Shown here in pieces: positions 10,220-17,973 of a stretch of DNA of 64,000 bases. A program made the translations under genes and the position numbers. The notes beneath the pieces are model-generated. The model was given only the letters and a program-made list of their open reading frames with translations. It made no database searches and was not told the origin of the DNA. Source of the DNA: Mycobacterium paraseoulense. Its GTDB lineage: Bacteria > Actinomycetota > Actinomycetes > Mycobacteriales > Mycobacteriaceae. Every line of letters begins with the position of its first letter. The first letter of the stretch is position 1. The DNA lies in the NCBI RefSeq assembly GCF_010731655.1, contig NZ_AP022619.1:3224001-3288000 (forward strand), in the 5' to 3' direction.

Positions 10220-11911
10220 GTGCTTGTGACTGACGCCGCCAGCCAGCCCGTCTACACCGTCGGTGACTACCTGTTGGACCGCCTCGCCGAGCTCGGGGTC
10301 ACCGAGATCTTCGGCGTTCCGGGTGACTACAACCTGGAATTCCTGGACCACATCGTCGCCCACCCCAGCATCCGCTGGGTGGGCAACGCCAACGAGCTGA
10401 ACGCCGGCTACGCCGCCGACGGATATGGCCGCCTGCGCGGAATGTCAGCCGTGGTAACAACTTTCGGCGTGGGCGAGCTGTCGGCGGCCAACGCCATCGC
10501 GGGCAGCTATGCCGAGCAGGTACCCGTGGTGCACATCGTCGGCGGACCCTCGAAAGACGCGCAGGGCACCCGGCGCGCGCTGCATCACTCGCTGGGCGAC
10601 GGAGACTTCGAGCACTTCTTCCGGATCAGCCGCGAGATCACCTGCGCGCAAGCCAACCTCATGCCCGCGACCGCCCGTCGGGAGATCGACCGGGTCCTGT
10701 CCGAGGTGCGCGAACAGAAGCGACCCGGATACATCCTGCTGTCCACCGATGTGGCCCGCTTCCCCACCGAACCTCCCGGCGACCCACTGCCCCGCTACAC
10801 CGGCGGCACCAGCCCGCGCGCGCTGTCACTGTTCGTCGAGGCCGCCTCAGAGCTCATCGGCGACCATCAGCTGACGGTGCTGGCCGACCTCCTGGTGCAC
10901 CGGCTGCAGGTGGTCAAGGAACTCGAGGCGCTGCTGACCGCCGACGTGGTGCCCTACGCGACGCTGATGTGGGGCAAGAGCCTGCTCGACGAAAGCTCGC
11001 CCCACTACCTGGGCATCTACGCCGGGTCGGCCAGCGCCCCCGCGGTGCGTGCCGCCATCGAACAGGCGCCGGTGCTGGTGACCGCCGGCGTGGTGTTCAC
11101 CGACATGGTGAGCGGCTTCTTCAGCCAGCGGATCGACCCGGCGCGGACCATCGATGTCGGGCAGTACCAAAGCTGCGTGGCCGGCGAGGTCTTCGCGCCG
11201 CTGGAAATGGGCGCCGCGCTGGAGGCGCTGGCCGCCATCCTGACCCGGCGTCCGATCACGTCACCGGCGGTGGTGCCGCCGCCCGCCGACCCCCTGCCCC
11301 CGCCCCCGCCACACGACCAACCGCTGACGCAAGAGATGTTGTGGGACCGCCTGTGCACAGCCCTCACCCCGGGCAACGTGGTCCTCGCCGACCAGGGCAC
11401 CTCCTTCTACGGGATGGCCGACCACCGCTTGCCCCAGGACGTCACCTTCATCGGCCAACCCCTCTGGGGCTCAATCGGTTACACGCTGCCTGCGGCGTTG
11501 GGGGCCGGGGTGGCGCATCCGGACCGCCGAACCGTGTTGCTCATCGGCGACGGCGCAGCGCAGCTGACCATCCAAGAGCTCGGCAACTTCTCACGGGAAG
11601 GCCTGTCCCCGGTCATCGTGGTGGTAAACAACGACGGCTACACCGTCGAGCGGGCGATCCATGGCGAGACGGCGCCCTACAACGACATCGTGAATTGGCG
11701 GTGGACGGACGTCCCCCGCGCGCTGGGGGTCGCCGACCACCTGGCGTTCCGGGTACAGACCTACGGTGAGCTCGATGACGCCCTGACCGCCGCCGCGCAG
11801 CACCGGGACCGCATGGTGCTCGTCGAGGTCGTCTTGCCTCGGCTCGAAATCCCGCCGCTGCTGGTCGAACTCGTCCAGCCGATGTCGCCGGACGGCAGCG
11901 TTCGCCGGTAA
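10220..11911 (+). CDS. kdc: Thiamine-diphosphate alpha-keto acid decarboxylase
   Basis: This 563-residue enzyme is a pyruvate/indolepyruvate decarboxylase-type ThDP protein. Residues 10-180 form the pyrimidine domain with the activating Glu in [17 protein letters not shown]. The middle domain follows, then a Pro-rich linker ([14 protein letters not shown]) near 350. The PP domain carries the ThDP/Mg motif [15 protein letters not shown]...NNDGYTVE. It converts branched or aromatic 2-keto acids to aldehydes. GTG 10220 is favoured because the GAGG at 10209-10212 is better spaced from it than from GTG 10226. It is a clear counterpart of M. tuberculosis Rv0853c. Confidence 0.92.
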   Translation: MLVTDAASQPVYTVGDYLLDRLAELGVTEIFGVPGDYNLEFLDHIVAHPSIRWVGNANELNAGYAADGYGRLRGMSAVVTTFGVGELSAANAIAGSYAEQVPVVHIVGGPSKDAQGTRRALHHSLGDGDFEHFFRISREITCAQANLMPATARREIDRVLSEVREQKRPGYILLSTDVARFPTEPPGDPLPRYTGGTSPRALSLFVEAASELIGDHQLTVLADLLVHRLQVVKELEALLTADVVPYATLMWGKSLLDESSPHYLGIYAGSASAPAVRAAIEQAPVLVTAGVVFTDMVSGFFSQRIDPARTIDVGQYQSCVAGEVFAPLEMGAALEALAAILTRRPITSPAVVPPPADPLPPPPPHDQPLTQEMLWDRLCTALTPGNVVLADQGTSFYGMADHRLPQDVTFIGQPLWGSIGYTLPAALGAGVAHPDRRTVLLIGDGAAQLTIQELGNFSREGLSPVIVVVNNDGYTVERAIHGETAPYNDIVNWRWTDVPRALGVADHLAFRVQTYGELDDALTAAAQHRDRMVLVEVVLPRLEIPPLLVELVQPMSPDGSVRR

Positions 11912-11922
11912 GGCCGCCCGCA

Positions 11923-12108
11923 TCAGCATTGCGTGGGCGCGCCGTTCGGTCCCGCCGATCGCAGTATCGCCTGGACGGTGCGCCGGCAGCGACCGCAGTC
12001 GGCGCCCGCGCCGCAGGCCTGGGCGACATCCCGGGTCGTGCACGCCCCGGCCTCGACCGCCTCGGTCACCGTTTGACTGGTGACCCCGTTGCACAGGCAC
12101 ACGAACAT
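11923..12108 (-). CDS. bfd: Bfd-like [2Fe-2S] protein
   Basis: A 61-residue BFD-like [2Fe-2S]-binding protein. Cluster cysteines are C4 and C6 (MFVCLCNG) and the later pair in GADCGRCRR. In other bacteria Bfd delivers electrons to bacterioferritin to release stored iron, but no bacterioferritin gene is present nearby. The same fold also occurs in nitrite reductase and sulfite-metabolism proteins. It lies convergent with and 11 bases from the decarboxylase and 13 bases downstream of the next minus-strand gene, so it may be the last gene of the 14184-11923 unit. Confidence 0.85.
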   Translation of the reverse strand: MFVCLCNGVTSQTVTEAVEAGACTTRDVAQACGAGADCGRCRRTVQAILRSAGPNGAPTQC

Positions 12109-12121
12109 TCCAGGTGGCCGC

Positions 12122-12748
12122 TCAGTCCGCCTCGATGCGCATCATGTTGGTGAATCGGCCGACGAACACCGGCGGATAGGGCCCCACCCCGGCGCCGGAC
12201 ATCCACTCGGCCGCGGCGTCGGGATGCTCGATCCATCGTCGCGCGCTCTCCTCGTCGGCCAACTCCGACATGATCAGCACCTCGTGCTCATCGTCGAAGG
12301 CCTGGAAGATCCAGGTCTTGCGGATGCCGGCCGCGACGAATCTGTCTGTGGCCGAGGCGACTTCGGCGGCCAGCGCCGACACATCGTGGACCGAGGCGAT
12401 GGTGGCGACGACGACGCCCGGCGCGTCCGGGGGCGCGTTGGGGGCGGGGACGAATCTGTCGACGATCTCACCGGCGAAGACCGCCGGGATGTCGTCGACG
12501 CCGGCCGCGTCGAACCAGTCGAAGAAGACCCGCGAGCGCAGCAGCTCCACGATCGGCTCGCGGCTGTGGACGCCGATCATCACCAGCACGCGGCCGTAGT
12601 CATGCGTCGAGGTGTAGACCAGCACGTGATGGGCGCCGATGTCGGAAAGGGCCGCCTTCCTGCGCTCGAGCAGCGGCCATACCCGGCTGGGATCCGGAAC
12701 GCGATAGTCCGACGCGATCACCATCGAATGAATATCGCCGTCACTCAA
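12122..12748 (-). CDS. Conserved protein with ABM-like ligand-binding repeats
   Basis: A 208-residue protein of unknown function. Two halves each read like small ferredoxin-like alpha/beta barrels: the first has HVLVYTSTHDYGRVLVMIGVH, the second TWIFQAFDDEHEVLIMSEL followed by RWIEHPDAAAEWM. The second pattern is seen in antibiotic-monooxygenase-like or stress-responsive dimeric barrels. The start is uncertain. TTG 12748 makes a TTGA overlap with the upstream ligase stop and fits translational coupling; ATG 12724 is an 8-residue shorter alternative. It is co-transcribed with the acyl-CoA ligase. Confidence 0.65.
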   Translation of the reverse strand: MSDGDIHSMVIASDYRVPDPSRVWPLLERRKAALSDIGAHHVLVYTSTHDYGRVLVMIGVHSREPIVELLRSRVFFDWFDAAGVDDIPAVFAGEIVDRFVPAPNAPPDAPGVVVATIASVHDVSALAAEVASATDRFVAAGIRKTWIFQAFDDEHEVLIMSELADEESARRWIEHPDAAAEWMSGAGVGPYPPVFVGRFTNMMRIEAD

Positions 12749-14184
12749 CGGAGTTGATCCTTCATCACTTTCCCGGTGGCATTCAGCGGCAGCTCGTCGA
12801 GGAACTGGATGGACCTCGGCGCTTTGAAACCAGCCATCCGCTCTCGGCACCATATCAGCAGGTCACTTTCGGCCACCGGGGTTTTCGTCACCACGAAGGC
12901 CTTGCCCACCTGACCGAGCCGGTCATCGGGGACCCCGATGACGGCGGCTTGGGCCACCGCCGGATGCTCCAGCAGGTAGCCTTCGATCTCCGCCGGGTAG
13001 GCGTTGAACCCGCCCACGATGAACATGTCCTTCTTGCGCCCGTCGATGCGCAGCCGGCCCGCCGCATCGAGGCGGCCCAGATCGCCGGTGTGCAGCCAGC
13101 TGTCGGTGTCGATCGCCGCGGCGGTGCCCTCCGGGTCGTCGAGATACCCCTGCATGACGCCGTAGCCGCGGACCAGCACCTCGCCGTCGTCGGCGATGCG
13201 TACCTCGACCCCGTCACACGGCAGGCCCGCCGTGGTGGCGACGTCCTCGAACGAATCCCCGGGCCGGGACAGGGTGACGTTGCCGGCCTCGGTGAGCCCG
13301 TATCCGGTCATCAGCGTCTGGAAGGGCAACTCGCCGTGTATGCGGCGGACGAGTTCGACCGGGATGTCGGCGGCTCCGGTCACGCCCGCCCGCAACGTCG
13401 CGAGCTTGGCTTTGTCGCCGACCGTCAGCAACGAGTGATACAGGGTCGGAGGGCCCGGCAACATCGTGATGCGTTCGCATTCAATGAGATTGACCACCGT
13501 GTCGACGTCGAACACCGCCACCGGCAGCATCGTCGCGCCGCGCAGAAACGACGTGACGAGCCCGGCTTTCAGGCCGAACGTGTGAAAGTACGGGTTGATC
13601 TGCAGGTAGCGGTCGCCCTCGCGCAGGTCCGCGAGCGTCGCCCACTCCTCGTACATCCGCAGCGTCTGGCGATGGTTCATCATCGCGCCCTTCGGGCGGC
13701 CGGTCGTGCCCGAGGTGAAGATGACGTCGGCGATGTCGGCTCCGCTCACCGTGCGCTCGAGCGGTGAGCCGCCGGAGAGGAAGTCGGATTTGACATCGAT
13801 GACCGGTATCCCGGCGGGCGCGGTGTAGTCCTGGCCCAGGAAGCCCTTCTGTACCAGGACGGCCTTCGCGCGGCTGCGGGTGATGATGTCGCCCGCTTCG
13901 TCGGTCTTGAACCTCGTGTTGATCGGAACCAGGACGCCGCCCGCGGTGAGCAGCCCGAAGGCCGCGATGATCCACTCCGCCGAGTTGGGCGCCCAGATCG
14001 CGACGCGGTCGCCCTTACCCACCCCGAGGTCGGCGAACGCGCCTGCGGCGCAGCGGATTTTCTCGACCACCTCACTAAAGGTGAGGCGCAGCGGACCGTC
14101 GACGACCGCTTCCGCGTCCCCGAAGCGGTCCGCCGCGCTCAAGACCATCGCGGGGATGGTGTCCCACGGTGGGGCAGGCGTCAT
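12745..14184 (-). CDS. FadD-type acyl-CoA ligase (FadD3-like)
   Basis: A 479-residue ANL-superfamily ligase that adenylates a carboxylate and transfers it to CoA. It has the P-loop FTSGTTGRPKG at 156-166, the A5 motif YGLTEAGN, the A7 motif WLHTGDLG, and the catalytic lysine K472 in NATGKVMK at the extreme C-terminus. The sequence resembles mycobacterial FadD3, which activates the HIP intermediate of steroid rings, particularly in NPFFHTFG/NPYFHTFG and the region after it. Length is short for a fatty-acid ligase but usual for this branch. It follows the amidohydrolase gene by 12 bases in one operon. Confidence 0.85.
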   Translation of the reverse strand: MTPAPPWDTIPAMVLSAADRFGDAEAVVDGPLRLTFSEVVEKIRCAAGAFADLGVGKGDRVAIWAPNSAEWIIAAFGLLTAGGVLVPINTRFKTDEAGDIITRSRAKAVLVQKGFLGQDYTAPAGIPVIDVKSDFLSGGSPLERTVSGADIADVIFTSGTTGRPKGAMMNHRQTLRMYEEWATLADLREGDRYLQINPYFHTFGLKAGLVTSFLRGATMLPVAVFDVDTVVNLIECERITMLPGPPTLYHSLLTVGDKAKLATLRAGVTGAADIPVELVRRIHGELPFQTLMTGYGLTEAGNVTLSRPGDSFEDVATTAGLPCDGVEVRIADDGEVLVRGYGVMQGYLDDPEGTAAAIDTDSWLHTGDLGRLDAAGRLRIDGRKKDMFIVGGFNAYPAEIEGYLLEHPAVAQAAVIGVPDDRLGQVGKAFVVTKTPVAESDLLIWCRERMAGFKAPRSIQFLDELPLNATGKVMKDQLR

Positions 14185-14196
14185 CTGGCTCGGGCG

Positions 14197-15387
14197 TTAC
14201 ACCGTCACGAGTCGGCCGAGGTTGCCGCCCATGATCTTGGCCTGGTCGTCGATAGGCAGATGCGACAGCGCGTTGATGTAGTAGGTCGGCTCCGCGAGCC
14301 CCTCCGGGTGCGGCCAGTCCGAGCCGTACAGCACCTGGTCCACGCCGACGAGGTTGATCAGATCGTCGATGCCCTCTTCGAAGAACGGGCTGACGTAGAT
14401 CCGGTTCTTGACCATTTCGACGGGGTCGCTCGGGAAAGCTTCGGGGGCCTTCCGGAAGACCTCGGCCAGGCCGTCCAGCAGCGGCGTCATCCACTTCGAT
14501 CCGGCCTCGACGATCGCCACCTTCAGCTTGGGGTGGCGGTACAGCGCGCCGTGGATCACCCACGAGCCCACCGCGTCCTGGATCGGCCGCCACTCGTTGA
14601 GGATGCCCATCGCGTTGGTCTGGAACGGCAGCATTTCCTGGTCCGCGCCATCCCACTCGGAGGTGTACCGGGAGTAGCCGCTGTCGCTGGAGTGCATGCC
14701 GACCAGCAGGTCGTACTCGACGACCCGCTCCCAGAACGGGTCGAACTCGGGCAGCGCGAACGACCGCGGCCCACGGAAGCCTGGGACCGGTGCCGGACGG
14801 ATCAGGATGCACCGCGCCCCGCGCTTGACCACCCACTCGAGCTCCTCGATCGCCTTCTCGACGATCGGCAGGGTGATGACCGGCGTGGTGAAGATGCGGT
14901 TCTGGTAGTTGAAGCCCCAGACCTCGTCGAGCCACTGGTTCAGCGCGTGGATCAGGACGTGGATGGCGACCGGGTCGTCGCGCAACCGCTCCTCGATCAG
15001 GCTGGCCAGCGTCGGGAACATCAGGGTGCGGTCCAGGCCCAGCTCGTTCATCTTCTCCAGGCGCGGGCCGGGCTCGAAGAACGCCGGGATGGCGCGCATC
15101 GGCTCGCCGAACAACTCGCGCTTGCTCTTGCCCTCCGGATTGCCGTACTTGAAGTACTCCTCCCAGGCGCCCGGCCGGGCGACGACCTCGAAGGTCGGGT
15201 TGGGGATGTAGTTGCTGATCACACCACGGAGCGCGATCTTGGTGCGCCCGTTGATCTGCACGTACTGGACGAAGTCCTTGTACTCCTTGGGCAGGAACTT
15301 TGTCAGCGCCTCCGGCGGCTCGTACAGATGGTTATCGGCGTCAAAGAGCGGGAACGGGACGTCCTCACGATGCGACAACTGGCCCAT
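14197..15387 (-). CDS. Amidohydrolase-2 family TIM-barrel enzyme
   Basis: A 396-residue PF04909 protein. Family members are metal-dependent hydrolases or decarboxylases (ACMSD, gamma-resorcylate decarboxylase). The first metal motif is D18-N-H20 in FDADNHLYEP and the last is the Asp D357 in GSDWPH, so the active site looks intact. The central conserved stretch includes VGMHSSDSGYS. It is first in an operon with the acyl-CoA ligase and the ABM-like gene. The perfect GAGAAT-N3-ATTCTC palindrome lies 22 bases upstream of the start, so this unit is probably controlled through it. Confidence 0.85.
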   Translation of the reverse strand: MGQLSHREDVPFPLFDADNHLYEPPEALTKFLPKEYKDFVQYVQINGRTKIALRGVISNYIPNPTFEVVARPGAWEEYFKYGNPEGKSKRELFGEPMRAIPAFFEPGPRLEKMNELGLDRTLMFPTLASLIEERLRDDPVAIHVLIHALNQWLDEVWGFNYQNRIFTTPVITLPIVEKAIEELEWVVKRGARCILIRPAPVPGFRGPRSFALPEFDPFWERVVEYDLLVGMHSSDSGYSRYTSEWDGADQEMLPFQTNAMGILNEWRPIQDAVGSWVIHGALYRHPKLKVAIVEAGSKWMTPLLDGLAEVFRKAPEAFPSDPVEMVKNRIYVSPFFEEGIDDLINLVGVDQVLYGSDWPHPEGLAEPTYYINALSHLPIDDQAKIMGGNLGRLVTV

Positions 15388-15409
15388 GAAATCCTCCTTC
15401 GCGAATTAT

Positions 15410-15424
15410 GAGAATACTATTCTC
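15410..15424. promoter_or_regulatory. Operator candidate, perfect GAGAAT-ACT-ATTCTC
   Basis: A 15-base perfect inverted repeat with 6-base arms and a 3-base spacer, 22 bases upstream of the amidohydrolase start. It is one of two exact copies in the window (the other is at 45668) and heads a family of variants at 15939, 34746, 37856, 38033, 47934, 54260 and 61829. Confidence 0.75.
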
Positions 15425-15471
15425 TCCGGGCGCCGAACCGCAACGGGCCCCCGGCATCGTCCGGGTAGCGG

Positions 15472-15894
15472 TCAGCAGGCGACGGTGATTTTGAAGGTGG
15501 CGGTGTCCGGTTCGTTGGGCTTGTCGGACTTATAGCCATGCGCGGTGCCGGTGATGGTGAACCGGTCGCCGTTCAGCCTCGCGTCGGCGTCGCCCTCTCC
15601 GCCCCGCGAGTACATGCCGGTGAAGCCGCTCACATTCCGGAGGTGGACCGACTCCGCGCTGACGGGCTCCGCGTGCTCGTCCACGACGATGCTGGCTCCG
15701 GCGAAATCACCGCCTATGTCGATCGTCCGGGTCCATTGCCTTTGTCCGCATTTGACGACGTTGAACTTCGTTTCATTGCCATTGACCGTCACGGAGGCGG
15801 TGCTGGACAGCCGGCTAGGCGGCTGCGGGGTGCACGCCCCGACGACGGTGACGGCGAGCGCCGCAGCGACCGCGGCCGCGATTCGATCCCGCAC
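15472..15894 (-). CDS. LpqH-family lipoprotein
   Basis: A 140-residue predicted lipoprotein. A charged n-region (MRDRIAA) and an Ala/Val-rich h-region lead to the lipobox TVVGAC with acylated C21. The mature part has two more cysteines (C49 and the C-terminal C140) likely forming a disulfide. The VNGNETKF and FTITGTAHGY segments match the 19-kDa antigen LpqH family. Such proteins are TLR2 ligands at the mycobacterial surface. GTG 15894 is chosen since the signal peptide begins there. It is divergent from the enoyl-CoA hydratase. Confidence 0.85.
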   Translation of the reverse strand: MRDRIAAAVAAALAVTVVGACTPQPPSRLSSTASVTVNGNETKFNVVKCGQRQWTRTIDIGGDFAGASIVVDEHAEPVSAESVHLRNVSGFTGMYSRGGEGDADARLNGDRFTITGTAHGYKSDKPNEPDTATFKITVAC

Positions 15895-15938
15895 GGGTGC
15901 CCCTGTCTTCGCTGACGGATAGCGCTTCGGCCTGCAGC

Positions 15939-15953
15939 GACGATGTTATTCTC
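15939..15953. promoter_or_regulatory. Operator variant GACGAT-GTT-ATTCTC
   Basis: Ten of 12 arm positions match GAGAAT-N3-ATTCTC. It lies in the divergent gap, 52 bases before the enoyl-CoA hydratase start and 44 before the LpqH-like start. The left half is weak. Confidence 0.4.
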
Positions 15954-16005
15954 GCACTTCAGACAATGCCAATATCGTCTGTTCTCGTCCAAGGAGCGAT
16001 GCCGC

Positions 16006-16752
16006 ATGGTGGACCTGGAGATCGACGACGGGCTGGCGGTGCTGACCATCGATCGCCCTCACGCGCGCAACGCCATCGCGCTGGACACCATGCAGCAGCT
16101 GGAGAAGGCACTCGACGCGGCGGCGGGCGCCAAGACCCTCGTGATCAAGGGCGCGGGTGATCGGGCCTTCGTATCCGGCGGTGACCTCAAGGAGCTGCGC
16201 GCGCTGCGGACGGAAGAGGACGCCGCGGCGATGGCCAAGCGGATGCGGGCGATCTGCGATCAGCTTGCCGGCTTCCCCGCTCCGGTGATCGCCGCGCTGA
16301 ACGGTCACGCCTTCGGCGGTGGCGCCGAGGTCGCCGTCGCCGCCGACATCAGGCTGGCCGCCGACGACGTCAAGATCGCCTTCAACCAGGTCGAGCTGGA
16401 AATCATGCCGGCCTGGGGCGGTGCCGAACGGCTGGCCGAGCTCGTCGGGAAAAGCCGGGCGCTGTTGCTGGCCGGCACCGGTACCGCCCTCACCGCGGAC
16501 GAGGCCGAGCGAATCGGCTTGGTGGACCGGGTGTTGCCACGCGCCTCGTTCGACGAGGGATGGCAATCCATCGCGAGGTCGCTGGCTCGCCACCCGGCGA
16601 CCGAGATAAAGCGGGTAATCAGCGGAGTTTCGGCGGACGAAGCGATAGCATCCTTTGCGCGGCTGTGGGTTGCCGACGCGCACTGGCGGGCCGCTGAGCG
16701 GGTGATGAACCGCACCATGAGTGCGCGACGGGCGGCCGGAGGAGCGAGATGA
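16006..16752 (+). CDS. Enoyl-CoA hydratase/isomerase
   Basis: A 248-residue crotonase-fold protein. The oxyanion-hole segment is FVSGGDLKEL, the central helix is GHAFGGGAEVAVAADIR, and the catalytic region is FNQVELEIMPAWGGAERL. It probably hydrates or isomerises an enoyl-CoA from the catabolic genes nearby. ATG 16006 is chosen because of the AAGGAG ribosome site at 15991-15996; the frame stays open 21 codons upstream without similarity. Its stop overlaps the next gene by 4 bases (ATGA). Confidence 0.88.
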   Translation: MVDLEIDDGLAVLTIDRPHARNAIALDTMQQLEKALDAAAGAKTLVIKGAGDRAFVSGGDLKELRALRTEEDAAAMAKRMRAICDQLAGFPAPVIAALNGHAFGGGAEVAVAADIRLAADDVKIAFNQVELEIMPAWGGAERLAELVGKSRALLLAGTGTALTADEAERIGLVDRVLPRASFDEGWQSIARSLARHPATEIKRVISGVSADEAIASFARLWVADAHWRAAERVMNRTMSARRAAGGAR

Positions 16753-17171
16753 CGGGCAGGCTGGCGGGCGCAGCGACATTGTCGGTGCTGCTGATGGGTG
16801 CCAGCGGTTTACTCGTGAGCGCCGGCCACGCCCAGGCGGACCCGGTCATGCATCACGTCAAGTACACCGTTACCGCGAACAACCCGATCTACACCGACAT
16901 CTATTACCTGGACCATCAGCCGGAGAAATTCTCCGATTACAGCCACAACCCCTACTCGTTCACACCGCACGTCGATGTCGACCTCGGCCCCGGCACGCCG
17001 TGGAGCTTCGACCTGGACATGTCGAACCCCGACGATTACGCGATGGTCGTCGCGAGCACGGGCACAGAGCCCGGCACGCCGGGGCTTCACTGCGATCTGG
17101 CGGTCGACGGAGCCGTGGTCGTGTCCAAGGACGGCCCCAAGGGCGTGCTCTGTTCGCTGCGGAACTGGTGA
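16749..17171 (+). CDS. Secreted protein of unknown function
   Basis: A 140-residue protein with a Sec signal peptide: MTGRLAG, a hydrophobic core LSVLLMGASGLLVSA, and an AQA-type cleavage site near residue 29. The mature part (HHVKYTVTANNPIYTDIYYLD) recalls the beta-rich C-terminal half of MmpS proteins, but without their N-terminal helix arrangement; this is only a resemblance. Two cysteines near the C-terminus could pair. It is coupled by ATGA to the enoyl-CoA hydratase. Its last 85 bases overlap the convergent TetR gene. Confidence 0.7.
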   Translation: MTGRLAGAATLSVLLMGASGLLVSAGHAQADPVMHHVKYTVTANNPIYTDIYYLDHQPEKFSDYSHNPYSFTPHVDVDLGPGTPWSFDLDMSNPDDYAMVVASTGTEPGTPGLHCDLAVDGAVVVSKDGPKGVLCSLRNW

Positions 17172-17788
17172 ACAACCCAGGTCTGCGGTACACCATCGAT
17201 GGGCTGCGGCTCGCCTTCCAGGCGACGCAGGTGATCTTCCACTAATTGCACGGTTTCGGCGTGACCGCTGGACATGCCGATCGCCCGCTCGAGGACCAAA
17301 AATCTCGACAAGCTCGACATCAGCACGGTAACCACGACCGGCGGCATCTCTTCTGTGGCGACCCCATACCGCTGCAGGGCAGTCGTCACCGCTTGCCGTT
17401 CCTCTTCGCGCAAACGCTCTGCGTAATAAGCGATTTCGGCTCGTAGTTCCTTGCGGTGGTTGGCCAGCGCCATGAATTCCATCGAAATGCGCGTGAACGC
17501 GGGATCGGTACCGAATCGCCACAGCGCCCACAGCGGCTGCGGCGACTTCATCAACTGCGCGTGCACCGCGAGAGCTTCTTCACCGCGGCGGCGGAAGACC
17601 TCCAGGAACAGCTCCTCCATGGTGCGGAAGTAGTAGTGCACGAGTTGAGGCTTCAGCCCGGCCTTGTTCGCCAGGCGGCGCGACGTGACGGCGGCATAGC
17701 CCTCGTCGAGCATCAGCTGCTCGGCCGCGTCGAGCAACAGACCGCGATTCTTCGCGTCCGGCGCCCCGATCCTGCGGACCGATGTCAT
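17087..17788 (-). CDS. TetR-family regulator
   Basis: A 233-residue regulator. The N-terminal helix-turn-helix is NRGLLLDAAEQLM...TSRRLANKAGLKPQLVHYYFRTMEELF. ATG 17788 is chosen because the HTH domain begins shortly after it; the frame extends 60 codons further without similarity. The C-terminal ~45 residues (PQTWVVHQF onward, ending in Ser/Thr-rich sequence) lie in the overlap with the convergent secreted-protein gene and do not look like a TetR core. The normal end may therefore have been lost by a late frameshift. It is divergent from the P450 at 17974 and likely controls it. Confidence 0.82.
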   Translation of the reverse strand: MTSVRRIGAPDAKNRGLLLDAAEQLMLDEGYAAVTSRRLANKAGLKPQLVHYYFRTMEELFLEVFRRRGEEALAVHAQLMKSPQPLWALWRFGTDPAFTRISMEFMALANHRKELRAEIAYYAERLREEERQAVTTALQRYGVATEEMPPVVVTVLMSSLSRFLVLERAIGMSSGHAETVQLVEDHLRRLEGEPQPIDGVPQTWVVHQFRSEQSTPLGPSLDTTTAPSTARSQ

Positions 17789-17861
17789 ACCGCTACTCCG
17801 TCCCTCCCGATCGCCTGCCGACCAGGGGAATCGTATCGCGGCACGGCGTTGTGACCTTGAC

Positions 17862-17895
17862 CACGACATTACCGTCGTGCTAAGCAGGTGCTCAG
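17862..17895. promoter_or_regulatory. Two adjacent inverted repeats between TetR and P450
   Basis: CACGAC-ATTACC-GTCGTG (17862-17879) is a perfect 6+6+6 inverted repeat. It is followed immediately by CTAAGCAGGTGCTCAG (17880-17895), a 16-base palindrome with one mismatched pair. Both lie in the 185-base divergent gap, so they are good operator candidates for the TetR protein. Confidence 0.55.
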
Positions 17896-17973
17896 CAGAT
17901 CTTGGAATTGGGGGGCGGTAACGCATGCCGCCGAACCCCGCCGGTAAACCCAGCCCAGGGAGACGCACATCCG

